Source of the DNA: Actinomadura cremea | GTDB lineage: Bacteria; Actinomycetota; Actinomycetes; Streptosporangiales; Streptosporangiaceae | Direction: 5' to 3' | Length of the DNA: 64,000 bases | Assembly (NCBI RefSeq): GCF_014648495.1 | Contig: NZ_BMRF01000028.1 | Span: 33,108 to 97,107, forward strand | Part shown: piece by piece, positions 32,302 through 41,001 of the stretch | Position numbering within the stretch: position 1 is the stretch's first letter | Layout: each line of letters opens with the position of its first letter | Made by a program: the position numbers and the translations under genes | Notes under the pieces: generated by a model | The model's database searches: none | What the model was told of the DNA's origin: nothing | Seen by the model: the letters and a program-made list of their open reading frames with translations, nothing else

Positions 32302-33666
32302 TCACCAGGGGGACAGGACCAGGGCCTGGACGGCCAGGGCGGTGAGGGCCTGCGCGGCGAGCCAGGCCCGCGCCGGGGGCCGGTGCACGGCCGCGGCGAC
32401 CACGATCCACGCCGCGAACGGCACCCAGATCCGCTCCACCTCCCCCCGGGTCACCCCGGAGACGTCCAGCACGAGGACGCCCAGCAGCGCCGCGCCCGCC
32501 GGGAGCGCCGCGCCGAGCCCAGGCACCGGCGCGCGCAGCCGCGCGGCCCGACCCAGGGCGCCCAGCGCGCAGGGCAGGGCGTGCGCGACGGCGGGACCGG
32601 TGAGCAGGGCCAGCACCGCCAGGTCGGCGAACAGGAAGTACCAGTAGGACCGCTGCGCCGACCCGCCGCTGATGAGGTAGGTGTCCAGGGTGGCGCGGAC
32701 CCCGTCCGGCCACCAGAACCCCAGCGCGGTCAGCGCGGCGGGCACGACCGCCAGGCCCGCCGCGCCCGCCGCGAGCAACGCCCGGCGGGGACGCGCCCGC
32801 ACCAGCACGGCGAGGGGCACGGCGAACAGCGGCAGCAGCCCGTAGCTGAGGTACGGCAGGGAGCCCAGCAGGATCCCCGCCCCGGCCGCAGCCGGGAACG
32901 CCGCGGGGCCCGCCCGGCGGGCCGCGACCGCCGCGAGCGCCGTCCCCCACGCGCCGACGCCGAGGAACAACGCGTCCATCGAGGTCGCGACCCACAGCGC
33001 GAGCGGGGCCAGCACCAGGAACGGGACGGCCGCGCGCGCGGCGTCCTCCCCCGCCGTGCACCGCACGGTGATCGCGATCGCGGCCGCCGCCGACGACCCG
33101 GCCGCGATGATCGCCGCGGCGAGCCACCCGGTGCCGCCCAGCCCGGCCGCCTCCAGCGCCCACAGCACCAGCATGGGCCCCGGCGGGTGCCCGCGGACGT
33201 GCGTGGTGTAGGCGTAGAGCCGGTCGGTGAACGTGCGCAGGTACTCCAGGACGTCGGGGCGCAGCTGCGCCATCCCCGCCGGGTACTCGGTGGGCGCGTC
33301 CAGCGGGGCGGTGAGCGCACCCGTCCCGTCCGACGCCGCCAGCGCCACCGCCCACAGCGCGGCGCCCGCCCACGCGGCCGGGACCAGCCACCGCCACGGC
33401 AGCCGCGCCGCCAGCACCGGCAGGACGGCGACGCCGGCGGCGGCGGCGGCCGCGGCGGGCAGCAGCTCCCAGGTCAGCGGCCGGTCCCGCGGCGCCGCGT
33501 GCAGGGGCGGCAGTTCGTCCTCGGTGGCGATCCCGGCGCGGAGCAGCCACCATCCGGCGGCGAACGCCGCGACGATCGCCGCCGCCCACACCACCACGGC
33601 GGCCCGGCGGCCCCGCGCGGCCCTTTCCGGGCGGACCTTTTCGCGCGGTTCGATCACGGTCGTCAT
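32302..33666 (-). CDS. Polytopic membrane protein, GT-C glycosyltransferase-like (454 aa)
   Basis: The ATG at 33666 overlaps the previous gene (ATGA). About ten to eleven membrane helices. Between the first helices lies a long external loop (about residues 115-160) with YLRTFTDRLYAYTTHVRGHP followed by PGPMLVLW, matching the first-loop acidic/HPPG features of GT-C and GT87-like mannosyltransferases that use lipid-linked sugars on the outer face. An AQRSYWYFLFADLAVLALL helix follows another loop. Last gene of the seven-gene operon, so it probably adds or moves a sugar in the same pathway. GT-C assignment is inference. Confidence 0.8.
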   Translation of the reverse strand: MTTVIEPREKVRPERAARGRRAAVVVWAAAIVAAFAAGWWLLRAGIATEDELPPLHAAPRDRPLTWELLPAAAAAAAGVAVLPVLAARLPWRWLVPAAWAGAALWAVALAASDGTGALTAPLDAPTEYPAGMAQLRPDVLEYLRTFTDRLYAYTTHVRGHPPGPMLVLWALEAAGLGGTGWLAAAIIAAGSSAAAAIAITVRCTAGEDAARAAVPFLVLAPLALWVATSMDALFLGVGAWGTALAAVAARRAGPAAFPAAAGAGILLGSLPYLSYGLLPLFAVPLAVLVRARPRRALLAAGAAGLAVVPAALTALGFWWPDGVRATLDTYLISGGSAQRSYWYFLFADLAVLALLTGPAVAHALPCALGALGRAARLRAPVPGLGAALPAGAALLGVLVLDVSGVTRGEVERIWVPFAAWIVVAAAVHRPPARAWLAAQALTALAVQALVLSPW

Positions 33667-34391
33667 CGGGGGCCTCCCTCGCCGTCGCCGGACCCGGCCG
33701 TCTCGGTTGACGCACCGTGCGGGGCCCGGCCGTGCCGGGGTTCGTCATCAGGGTTCTCGCGGGCGGCGTTCGCGCCGTCCGGGGTGTCGTGGTCCGGGGT
33801 GTCGTCGTGCGGGGTGTCGTCGTGCGGGGTGTCGTCGTGCGGGGGGCCGCTGGTCGGGTGCCGGGGAGGCGGTACGTCCTCGCGCCCGGTCGCGCCGTCG
33901 GCGATCTCACCGGTCCCGGGTCCGGCGAGTGCGGGTCCATCACGGGCAGGCCCGCCGGAGGTGTCGGTGCCGGCGGGGACCCGCGCACGGGCGCGCAGGA
34001 CGCGGACCGCCGCCGCCACGGCGGCGGCGACGGCGATCGCGGTGAGGACGGCGGCGAGGTTGCGGCCGTAGGGCAGCGGCAGCCGGGAGGGGACGTCGGC
34101 GCGGCGGCCGTGGCCCAGCACGAGCGGCAGCGCGACCAGCGTCAGGCACCCGGCGGCCACCAGCGCGGCCCGCACGGGCGCGCGGGCCGGGGCGGGCAGC
34201 CGCAGGGTCAGCCGCCCGGCGGCCAGCACGGCCGGGACGAGTACGGCGTCGTGCGCGAGCACGACCGCGCCGAACCACAGCCCCCAGCCGGTGACCTCGA
34301 CGTGGGTGACGACGCCGTGCAGACCCACGGCGATCAGGGCCAGGCCCGCGGCGCCCGCCAGCACCCGGCCCGGCACGGGAGGGCGCCTCAT
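33663..34391 (-). CDS. Membrane protein with acidic/His repeat tail (242 aa)
   Basis: ATG 34391 overlaps the oxidoreductase stop (ATGA). Four membrane helices: VLAGAAGLALIAVGLHGVV, LWFGAVVLAHDAVLVPAVLA, ALVAAGCLTLVALPLVLG and LAAVLTAIAVAAAVAAAVRV. The C-terminal 95 residues are a disordered Gly/Pro/Asp tail with the repeat HDDTP (coded by the 15-base tandem repeat at 33781-33840). No family recognised. The position between the molybdopterin enzyme and the GT-C-like protein suggests it helps one of them in the membrane. Confidence 0.8.
   Translation of the reverse strand: MRRPPVPGRVLAGAAGLALIAVGLHGVVTHVEVTGWGLWFGAVVLAHDAVLVPAVLAAGRLTLRLPAPARAPVRAALVAAGCLTLVALPLVLGHGRRADVPSRLPLPYGRNLAAVLTAIAVAAAVAAAVRVLRARARVPAGTDTSGGPARDGPALAGPGTGEIADGATGREDVPPPRHPTSGPPHDDTPHDDTPHDDTPDHDTPDGANAARENPDDEPRHGRAPHGASTETAGSGDGEGGPR
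33781..33840. repeat. 15-base tandem repeat, four copies
   Basis: Unit GGGGTGTCGTCGTGC, three exact copies (33796-33840) after one variant (33781-33795). It lies in the reading frame of the 33663-34391 gene and codes for the repeated His-Asp-Asp-Thr-Pro in its tail. In-frame units of 15 bases can change copy number without breaking the gene. Confidence 0.85.
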
Positions 34392-35548
34392 TCGACCACC
34401 AGCCGGTGCACCCATTTGGTCTGCATGACGCCGGGACGGTTCGGGGCGATCAGGCGGCACGGAAAACCGTGGTCGGGGTGCAGCGGCTCACCGTTGAGGC
34501 GCAGCGCCAGCAGGGTGAGGGGGTCGTGCCAGTGGGCGGGCGCCACCGCCGACGTGCGGTAGATCCCCCAGGTCTGCAGCGACTCGACCCGCACGCGGGC
34601 GCCGTCGTCGACGCCGGCGAGGCGCAGCACGTCGCGCAGCCGCACGCCCTCCCAGGACGCCTCCGCGCTCCAGCCCTCGACGCACGCGATCGGCAGCCGC
34701 GCGGTGCGCGCCGGGAGCGCGCGCAGATCGTCCAGGGACAGGACGACCTCGCGGCGGACGCGCCCGGTGACGGTGAGGCGCCACGCGGGGTCGCGGGCGG
34801 CGACCAGGACCCCGGCGCCCGCGGCGGAGGTGTTGACCGGGACGCCCTGCGGCCCGGTGCCGGGGCGGCGCGGCGCCAGGACCGCGAACCGCGCCAGCGG
34901 GGCGAACGTCTCCCCGGCGGTGGTCAGCGCGACGGCGCCGCTCGCGCCCGCGACGGTGAGCAGGAACCCGCGGCGGCCGACGGCGTCGGTCGGCCGGGTC
35001 ATCACGGCGCGGCGGGCGGCGGGCCACTCCCGCGCCGCGTGCACGAGCAGCGCGCCGATCAGGACGTAGGACGTCCAGTAGTGCGCGGCGGTGAACGGAA
35101 ACGGGAACGCGTACCAGTAGGAGATGTTGAGGACGCCGGTCACCAGCTGGAACAGCGCGCCGCCCACCAGCAGCAGCACCACCGCACGGTATCCGGCGTC
35201 GGCGGCGGAGCGGGCGGGCGGCAGCCGCAGCAGCCGCGGGTAGACGGCCCACAGCTTGGCCAGCAGCAGCGGCACCGTCGCGAGCCCGCCGATGACGTGC
35301 ACGCCCTGCGTCACCCGGTACAGGTTCACCGGGCGGGACGGCCACTGCGCCCAGCCGGGCGGGTGCTGCATGAAGTGGCTGATCAGGCCGGTGGCGAACG
35401 CGGTGGCGAACGCGGCGGCCAGGGCGGCGCCGAGCCGCGCGGCGGTCCGCTCACCGCGCAGGGAGCTGGTGAAACGCGCGGGCGGCCCGGTCGGTGCCGC
35501 CCGCGCGGGCGGGGGTGTCAGGTCGTCCGGCGCACGGCGACGAACCAT
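34388..35548 (-). CDS. Molybdopterin-dependent oxidoreductase with N-terminal membrane cytochrome-like domain
   Basis: 386 residues from ATG 35548 (GGAGGAGGC upstream). Residues 1-185: about four membrane helices with histidines (GLISHFMQHPPGW, YRVTQGVHVIGGLATVPLLL, FTAAHYWTSYVLIGALLVHA) in the style of a cytochrome b561-type or di-heme anchor. Residues 190-386: a sulfite-oxidase fold domain with the Mo-ligand cysteine in RLPIACVEGWSAEASWEGVR and the closing LHPDHGFPCRLIAPNRPGVM. It should transfer electrons between quinone or heme and an unknown envelope substrate. A twin-arginine-like RRGFLLTVAG lies just before the exported domain. Overlaps both flanking genes. Confidence 0.88.
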   Translation of the reverse strand: MVRRRAPDDLTPPPARAAPTGPPARFTSSLRGERTAARLGAALAAAFATAFATGLISHFMQHPPGWAQWPSRPVNLYRVTQGVHVIGGLATVPLLLAKLWAVYPRLLRLPPARSAADAGYRAVVLLLVGGALFQLVTGVLNISYWYAFPFPFTAAHYWTSYVLIGALLVHAAREWPAARRAVMTRPTDAVGRRGFLLTVAGASGAVALTTAGETFAPLARFAVLAPRRPGTGPQGVPVNTSAAGAGVLVAARDPAWRLTVTGRVRREVVLSLDDLRALPARTARLPIACVEGWSAEASWEGVRLRDVLRLAGVDDGARVRVESLQTWGIYRTSAVAPAHWHDPLTLLALRLNGEPLHPDHGFPCRLIAPNRPGVMQTKWVHRLVVE

Positions 35549-36141
35549 CGGCCGGCCTCCTCCCACGTCTCGGTGACGGCCGCCGCGCAGGACTCGGCGA
35601 GGCCGGCGGCGGCGTCGGCCGACACCCGCGCCCAGGGGAACCACTCGCCGGTCGCCGCGCCGGACCGCAGCCGCAGCGGCTCGGTGCCGGACGCGGCGCC
35701 GGGCGGCTCCACCTCGGTCAGGATCCGGCCGCCGGGGGTCGCGAGGGCGAGGGCGCGGCGCAGCAGGGCGGCGGGGTCGCCGCCGATGCCGATGTTGCCG
35801 TCGGCGAGCAGCACGGTCCGCCAGCGGCCGGTGCCGGGGACGTGGCCGAACACGTCCCGGCACAGGGCGGGGCCGCCCGCCGCGGCGGTGAGCGCGACGG
35901 CGGCGGGCGCGAGGTCGATGCCGAGGACGGGGACGCCGCGGCGGGCGAGCGCCGCGGTGAGGCGCCCGGGCCCGGATCCGACGTCCAGGGTCGCGCCGGC
36001 GCAGCGGTCCAGCAGCCCGCCGTCGCCGGGGCGCAGCCGCAGCCAGTCCCGCAGCGGCAGGGGGCGGCGGCTGCCGTCGGCGTGCTCGATCTCGACCGGC
36101 CCGGTGCCGCGCAGGGCCTCCTCGTAGAGTTCGCCGATCAC
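35518..36141 (-). CDS. Class I SAM-dependent methyltransferase
   Basis: 207 residues from GTG 36141 (overlaps upstream stop as GTGA). SAM motif I is TLDVGSGPGRLTAALA with acidic D in VLGIDLAP, followed by a helical C-half ending FVAVRRTT. Residues 1-45 recruit the substrate (EIEHADGSRRPLPLRDWLRL). It is gene 4 of the seven-gene operon and should methylate an intermediate of that pathway; no substrate is readable. Its last 31 bases overlap the oxidoreductase start. Confidence 0.86.
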   Translation of the reverse strand: MIGELYEEALRGTGPVEIEHADGSRRPLPLRDWLRLRPGDGGLLDRCAGATLDVGSGPGRLTAALARRGVPVLGIDLAPAAVALTAAAGGPALCRDVFGHVPGTGRWRTVLLADGNIGIGGDPAALLRRALALATPGGRILTEVEPPGAASGTEPLRLRSGAATGEWFPWARVSADAAAGLAESCAAAVTETWEEAGRWFVAVRRTT

Positions 36142-36857
36142 GCGGGGGCCGTCCGGTCGCCCAGGCGCCGCACGGCCGCCGCGAACCGCCGCGCCCCGCC
36201 CGCGTCCGCCGGCCCGCGCACGCGCCCGTCCGGACCGCCGCCGCGGTGTTCGCGGGAGGGTGCGTGAGGAGCGGCGGCGGCGACGGCGAGCGCGTCGGGC
36301 GGGGTGTCGACGTCGGTCAGCTCCGGCAGCAGCGCGACCCGCAGCCCGGCGCCGCGCAGCCGGGACAGCTGCGCGGCGCCGGTGCCGGGCCGCGACATCG
36401 GGACGCCGCGCAGCAGCGAGGCGTCCGGGCGGCGCAGGCCCAGCAGCCAGAACCCGCCGTCGGCGGCGGGCCCGAACACCGCGTCGCGCCCCTCCAGCGC
36501 CCGCGCCGCCTCCGCCAGCAGGCCGGGGGTGACCTGCGGGGTGTCCATCCCGATGAGGACGAGGGGACGGCCGGCGTCGGCGTCGGCGAACGCGTGCGCG
36601 AGCCGCTCGTCCAGCCCGTCCCCGCGCTGCGGCAGCACCGCGATCCCGGCGGGCAGCCAGGGGCCGGGCGCGCCGTCCAGCACCAGGGTGCGGCGCCGGG
36701 CGGGCGCGGCGGTGACCGCGGCGAGGGTGTCGGCCAGTGCCGCCGCGGCCAGCTCGGCGGCCTCGGCGGGCGTGTAGGCGGGCGTCAGGCGCGTCTTGAC
36801 GCGGCCGGGCACGGGTTCCTTGGCGATCACCAGGAGATCGGTGCCGGGGCGGGTCAC
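36138..36857 (-). CDS. DUF2064 / TIGR04282 family glycosyltransferase-like protein
   Basis: 239 residues from GTG 36857. The family pattern is clear: LLVIAKEPVPGRVKTRLTPA, LVLIGMDTPQVTP (the D-x-P metal loop region), AVFGPAADGGFWLLGLR, and the closing VDTPPDAL. Database names call this group arsenosugar transferases, but members sit in many non-arsenic clusters; a nucleotidyl- or glycosyl-transferase of GT-A type is the safe call. The last 40 residues are Pro/Arg-rich. It overlaps GT2 upstream and the methyltransferase downstream by four bases each. Confidence 0.87.
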   Translation of the reverse strand: MTRPGTDLLVIAKEPVPGRVKTRLTPAYTPAEAAELAAAALADTLAAVTAAPARRRTLVLDGAPGPWLPAGIAVLPQRGDGLDERLAHAFADADAGRPLVLIGMDTPQVTPGLLAEAARALEGRDAVFGPAADGGFWLLGLRRPDASLLRGVPMSRPGTGAAQLSRLRGAGLRVALLPELTDVDTPPDALAVAAAAPHAPSREHRGGGPDGRVRGPADAGGARRFAAAVRRLGDRTAPA

Positions 36858-37528
36858 CGGCCCACCTCGGCGAGGACGCGGCGCATGTCGCGGACGGCGC
36901 GGACGGTCCCGCCGAGGGTCCCGGTCACCTTCGACTCGCCGGTGCGGGGCCGGTAGGCGACGTCGATCTCGGTGATCCGCCACCCGTCCGCGGCGGCGCG
37001 CAGCACCGTCTCCAGCGGGTACCCGAACCGGCGGTCGCGCAGGTCCAGGCCCGTCAGCGCGGTCCGGCGGGCGGCGCGCATCGGGCCGAGGTCGCGCAGC
37101 CGGGTCCCGGCGCGCCGGTTCAGCGACCGCGCCAGGACGGCGTTGCCGGCCCGCGCATGCGGGGGCCACGCCCCGCGCCCGGTCGGGCGGCGCCGTCCCA
37201 GCACCAGTCCCGGCCGCCCGCCCGGCGCGGCCTCCAGGTCGTCGAGGGCGGCGACCAGGCGGGGCAGCTCCGCGGGGTCCAGGGACGCGTCGGCGTCCAT
37301 CACGCACACGGTGCCGGCGGTGGCGGCCAGCAGCCCGGCGTGGCAGGCGGCCCCGAACCCCCGGACCGGGGCGTCCACGACCCGCGCGCCGTGCTCGGCG
37401 GCGACCCGGGCCGACCCGTCGGTGGAGGCGTTGTCGACGACCAGCGGCCGGAACCCGGCGGGCATCCGCGTCAGCACCCACGGCAGCGCCTCCGCCTCGT
37501 TCAGGCAGGGCAGGACGACGTCGATCAC
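36854..37528 (-). CDS. GT2 family glycosyltransferase
   Basis: 224 residues from GTG 37528. GT-A start DVVLPCLNEAEALPWVL, acid pair in VVDNASTDGSARV, metal site VMDADASLDPAEL, and the YRPRTGESKVTGTLGGTV acceptor region with a C-terminal helix. It resembles dolichol-phosphate-mannose synthase-like enzymes that load a sugar on a lipid carrier, but there are no membrane helices at the C-terminus. Overlaps the epimerase stop and the DUF2064 start, so translation is coupled. Confidence 0.9.
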   Translation of the reverse strand: MIDVVLPCLNEAEALPWVLTRMPAGFRPLVVDNASTDGSARVAAEHGARVVDAPVRGFGAACHAGLLAATAGTVCVMDADASLDPAELPRLVAALDDLEAAPGGRPGLVLGRRRPTGRGAWPPHARAGNAVLARSLNRRAGTRLRDLGPMRAARRTALTGLDLRDRRFGYPLETVLRAAADGWRITEIDVAYRPRTGESKVTGTLGGTVRAVRDMRRVLAEVGR

Positions 37529-38607
37529 GAGCCCGCCCTCCCGGCCCGCGCCGGCGCGGCGGCGGGGGCGGCCGCGGCCCCGGCGGGCAGCCGCGCGAAC
37601 TCGGCCATGCCCTCGGCGAACGGCACCCGCGGGGAGAACCCCAGCTCGCGGCGGGCCCGGTCGGGCCGCGCGACGATGTGCCGCACGTCCCCCAGCCGGT
37701 ACCCGCCGACGACCTCGGGCGCGGGCCCGTCCAGCGCGCCCGCCAGCGCCGCGGCCATGTCCCCGACCGTGCGGGGCTCGCCGCTGGCGATGTTGTAGGG
37801 GCGCAGCCCGCCGGGTTCGGGCGGCCGCACCGCGATCCGCTCCAGCGCCAGGACGTTCGCGCGGGCGACGTCGCGGACGTGCACGAAGTCGCGGCGCTGC
37901 GCGCCGTCCTCGAACACCAGCGGCGCGCGCCCGTCCAGCAGCCGGGACCGGAAGATCGCCGCGACGCCCGCGTAGGGGGTGTCGCGGGGCATCCGCGGCC
38001 CGTACACGTTGTGGTACCGCAGCGCCGCCGCCGACCCGCCGGTGGCGCGCGCCCACGACGCGGCCAGGTGCTCCTGGGCGAGCTTGGTGTCGGCGTAGAC
38101 GTTGCGGGGATCGGGCGGGACGTCCTCCCCGACGGTGCCGGGTTCGAGGGGACGGCCGCAGCGGGGGCAGCCGGGGTCGAACCGCCCGGCGTCCAGGTCC
38201 TCGGCGGGGCGCGGGCCGGGCCGCACGGAGCCGTGCCGCCCGCAGGCGTAGGCGCCCTCGCCGTACACCACCATCGAGGACGCCAGCACCAGCGCCGTGA
38301 CGCCGGCGCGGGCCATCTCGGCCAGCAGGACGGCGGTCCCCTGCACGTTCACCGACGTGTAGTCGGGCAGGTCGGCGACGTCGACGCCGAGGCCGACCTT
38401 GGCGGCCTGGTGGCAGACGGCGTCCGCTCCCCGCAGCAGCCGCGCGACGGCGTCCGCGTCCCGCACGTCGGCCGGGCCGCCGCCGGCGCCGTCCCCGTGG
38501 GCGCCGGGGCGGGCGTCGAGGCCGCGGACGCGGTGCCCGGCGGCCTCCAGCGCCTCGGCGATGTGCGAGCCGATGAAACCGGCCGACCCGGTGAGCAGTA
38601 CGTTCAT
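37525..38607 (-). CDS. NAD-dependent epimerase with zinc-ribbon insert
   Basis: 360 residues from ATG 38607. Rossmann GSAGFIGSHIAEAL, the VCHQAAKVGLGVDVADL active-site approach and the SSMVVYGEG plus YADTKLAQEHL pair (Ser, Tyr, Lys) mark an extended SDR of the sugar nucleotide type. Between them sits an insert with paired cysteines (YACGRHG, then GCPRCGRPL) that looks like a small zinc site. First gene of the seven-gene operon; it likely makes the sugar that the following GT2 transfers. Confidence 0.88.
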   Translation of the reverse strand: MNVLLTGSAGFIGSHIAEALEAAGHRVRGLDARPGAHGDGAGGGPADVRDADAVARLLRGADAVCHQAAKVGLGVDVADLPDYTSVNVQGTAVLLAEMARAGVTALVLASSMVVYGEGAYACGRHGSVRPGPRPAEDLDAGRFDPGCPRCGRPLEPGTVGEDVPPDPRNVYADTKLAQEHLAASWARATGGSAAALRYHNVYGPRMPRDTPYAGVAAIFRSRLLDGRAPLVFEDGAQRRDFVHVRDVARANVLALERIAVRPPEPGGLRPYNIASGEPRTVGDMAAALAGALDGPAPEVVGGYRLGDVRHIVARPDRARRELGFSPRVPFAEGMAEFARLPAGAAAAPAAAPARAGRAGS

Positions 38608-38727
38608 GCGGACGAACGTAGGCCGCGACGCCCGCCCGCACGGCCGGGAACGGCCCCGGGCGGCCACCACGTCAGCGACTCGTAAGATCTTCCGCCCCGG
38701 CGGCGGGCGCGCCGGGGCCGCGGCGGG

Positions 38728-39824
38728 TCAGGAGGCGGGCGCGGCGCCGCCGGGCGCGGCGTCCACGACGGGGGCCAGGAGGGCGGCGGCGCGGTCGACG
38801 TCGTCCTCGGTGGTGCTCAGGTGGAACGCGCAGCGCAGCCGCCCGGCGCGCACGGACGCGATCACGCCCGCGGCGCGCAGCCGGTCGGCGGTGCCGCCCG
38901 GGACCGGCAGCGACACGATCGCCGAGTCGCCGGGCGGCAGGCCCAGCGCGGCCCGGAACCGGCGGGCCAGCGCGACGTCGTGCGCGTGGATCGCCGGGAC
39001 GCCGACGCGCTCCACCAGCTCCAGCGCCGGGGCCTGCCCCACCCAGCTCCCCCACGCCGGCGACAGGTCGAGGCGGCGGGCGTCGCCGGCCAGCCGCAGC
39101 GGCGTCCCGTACACCGAGTCCCCGGCGTCGGCGCCGCCGTACCAGCTCGCCCCGATCGGCGGCAGGCCGGCCAGCGCCTCCTCGGTGCCGGCCAGGAACG
39201 CGGTGCCGCGCGGGCCCAGCAGCCACTTGTACCCGGCGCACACCAGCCAGTCGACGCGGTCGGCGGGCACCGGCAGCCACCCGACGGCCTGGGTGGCGTC
39301 CAGCAGGACGCGGGCGCCGTGCGCGCGGGCCGCGCCGGCGAGGTCGTCCAGGGGCAGGACGCGGCCGTCGGCGGACTGCACGGCCGACACCGCGACCACG
39401 TCGGTGCGGGCGTCGATCCGGTCGGTGATCGTCTCGAGCGGGACCGGGCGCACGTCCAGGCCGGGGCGGGCCAGGAACGGAACAGCAGGGAGGTGAAGTC
39501 GCCCTCGGCGACCAGGACGCGGGCGCCGTCGGGCAGGGACGCGGCGACCAGCCCGGCGAAGTACGACACCTGCGCGCCGCAGGCGACCCGGGACGGCGGC
39601 AGCCCGATGATGCGGGCGAACGCCTCGCGGGAGCGGGCGACCGACGCGTCGGGCCGGGCCGGGGTCATCAGCCCGGCGGCCCGGTCCCGCTCGGCGGCCA
39701 GGACGGCCTCGTGGGCGGCGCGCGGCGGCAGCCCGTAGCCGGCGGTGTTGAGGTAGGCGACGTCGGCGGTGAACTCGCGCTGCGCTTCGCGGACGGTGAT
39801 GCTCATGTGGTCATCGTCGCCCAT
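38728..39824 (-). pseudogene. Class V aminotransferase gene with one-base frameshift
   Basis: Two adjoining frames add up to one PLP enzyme. The first (ATG 39824 or 39806) runs [18 protein letters not shown] to [15 protein letters not shown]; the second picks up at [18 protein letters not shown] and holds the PLP lysine ([12 protein letters not shown]) and the rest to the stop at 38728. The break is at 39480-39481, where plus-strand GGAACGGAACAG would read in frame with one more G. The total of 1097 bases is one short of a multiple of three. Intact product would be about 365 residues. It is either a real loss or a sequencing error in a G-run. Confidence 0.8.
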
Positions 39825-39848
39825 GGGCGGGCGGGCCCGGGGGCGCGC

Positions 39849-40865
39849 TCACCGGGGCGGGGGCGGGGGCGCTGCGGCGCGCGACAGGCGGCGGGCGAGG
39901 CCGGCGAGGCGCTCGGCGAGTTCGGGCGGTTCGCGCACCTCGAAGTCCAGGTCGAGGAAGGCGATGCGCAGCGCCGTCCACTCCAGGGAGTCCGGGGCGG
40001 TCCGCACGACGCAGGTGCGGTCGTCGACGGGTTCGATCTCCTCGCCGGTGACGCGGAACCGGTCGGCCAGCTCGGCGGCGGACGCGTGCACGGTCAGCAC
40101 GGCCCGCGCGACCGGCGCCCGCCGGGCCAGGGAGCGGGTGACGAACGCGGCGGCGTCGGCGGCGGGCAGGGGACGCGGCGGGGTCCGGACGCCGGTCGGG
40201 TGCGGGGCGCCCATGCGGTCGACGCGGAAGGTCCGCCAGTCCGCGCGTCCGGTGTCGTAGGCGACCAGGTACCAGCGGCGTCCGGCCGACACCAGCCCGT
40301 GCGGCTCGACCAGCCGGACGTCCCCGCCGCCGCCCGCGCCGCCGTCCGGGCCGCCGGGGCCGTTCGGGTCGGCGCCGCGGTAGGGGAAGCGGACGCGCTC
40401 GTGGTCGCGGCAGGCGGCGGCCAGCACCGTCAGCGCGGCGGGGTCGACGGTGGGCCCGGCGGGCGGGCCGGTCAGCGGAGTGGTGGCGGTGTGCAGCGCG
40501 CCCACGCGGCGCCGCAGCCGGTCCGGCAGGACCTGCTCCAGCTTGGCCAGGGCCCGCACCGACGCCTCCCCGATGCCCTCGACCGCTCCCCCGGCGGCGC
40601 CGCGCAGCCCGACGGCGATCGCGACGGCCTCCTCGTCGTCCAGCAGCAGCGGCGGCATCGCGGTCCCCGCCTCCAGCCGGTAGCCGCCGGCGGCGCCGAG
40701 GTCGGCGTGCACCGGGTAGCCGAGGTCGCGCAGCCGCTCGACGTCGCGGCGGACGGTGCGGGCGCTGACACCGAGCCGTTCGCGCAGTTCGGGGCCGGTC
40801 CAGGTGCGGCGGGTCTGCAGGAGCGACAGCAGCCGCAGGAGCCGCCCGGAGGTCGTGTCGGTCAC
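39849..40865 (-). CDS. WYL-domain regulator (YafY/DeoR-type HTH)
   Basis: 338 residues from GTG 40865. N-terminal winged HTH (RLLRLLSLLQTRRTWTGPEL, VSARTVRRDVERLRDLGY), WYL domain (about 135-230) with YLVAYDTGRADWRTFRVDRM and a C-terminal WCX domain. WYL proteins bind nucleic acid or small ligands and often regulate the neighbouring gene. It is divergent from the flavin/PNPOx-like gene at 41002, 136 bases away, so that gene is the prime target. Confidence 0.9.
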   Translation of the reverse strand: MTDTTSGRLLRLLSLLQTRRTWTGPELRERLGVSARTVRRDVERLRDLGYPVHADLGAAGGYRLEAGTAMPPLLLDDEEAVAIAVGLRGAAGGAVEGIGEASVRALAKLEQVLPDRLRRRVGALHTATTPLTGPPAGPTVDPAALTVLAAACRDHERVRFPYRGADPNGPGGPDGGAGGGGDVRLVEPHGLVSAGRRWYLVAYDTGRADWRTFRVDRMGAPHPTGVRTPPRPLPAADAAAFVTRSLARRAPVARAVLTVHASAAELADRFRVTGEEIEPVDDRTCVVRTAPDSLEWTALRIAFLDLDFEVREPPELAERLAGLARRLSRAAAPPPPPR

Positions 40866-41001
40866 GCCCGCCAGTATGCAGCCGAACGAGGCCGGTTCCG
40901 GTCCGCCTTCCGGCCCTCGGGAGCCCGGCGATGAGTTCCGCGCGGCCGCCGTGTCCATCTTGTGAGACCTGCGACGGAGACCTGCGACGATGGAGGACAC
41001 G

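Noticed and set aside
36138-36857. Arsenic-sugar metabolism, suggested by the usual database name of the DUF2064/TIGR04282 family
   Set aside because: No ars genes or arsenic methyltransferase nearby; the family is widespread in non-arsenic clusters, so the name is not taken as function.
38680-38727. Short GC-rich direct repeats near the end of the aminotransferase gene
   Set aside because: No clear arms or loop of useful length could be built; not strong enough to list as a terminator.
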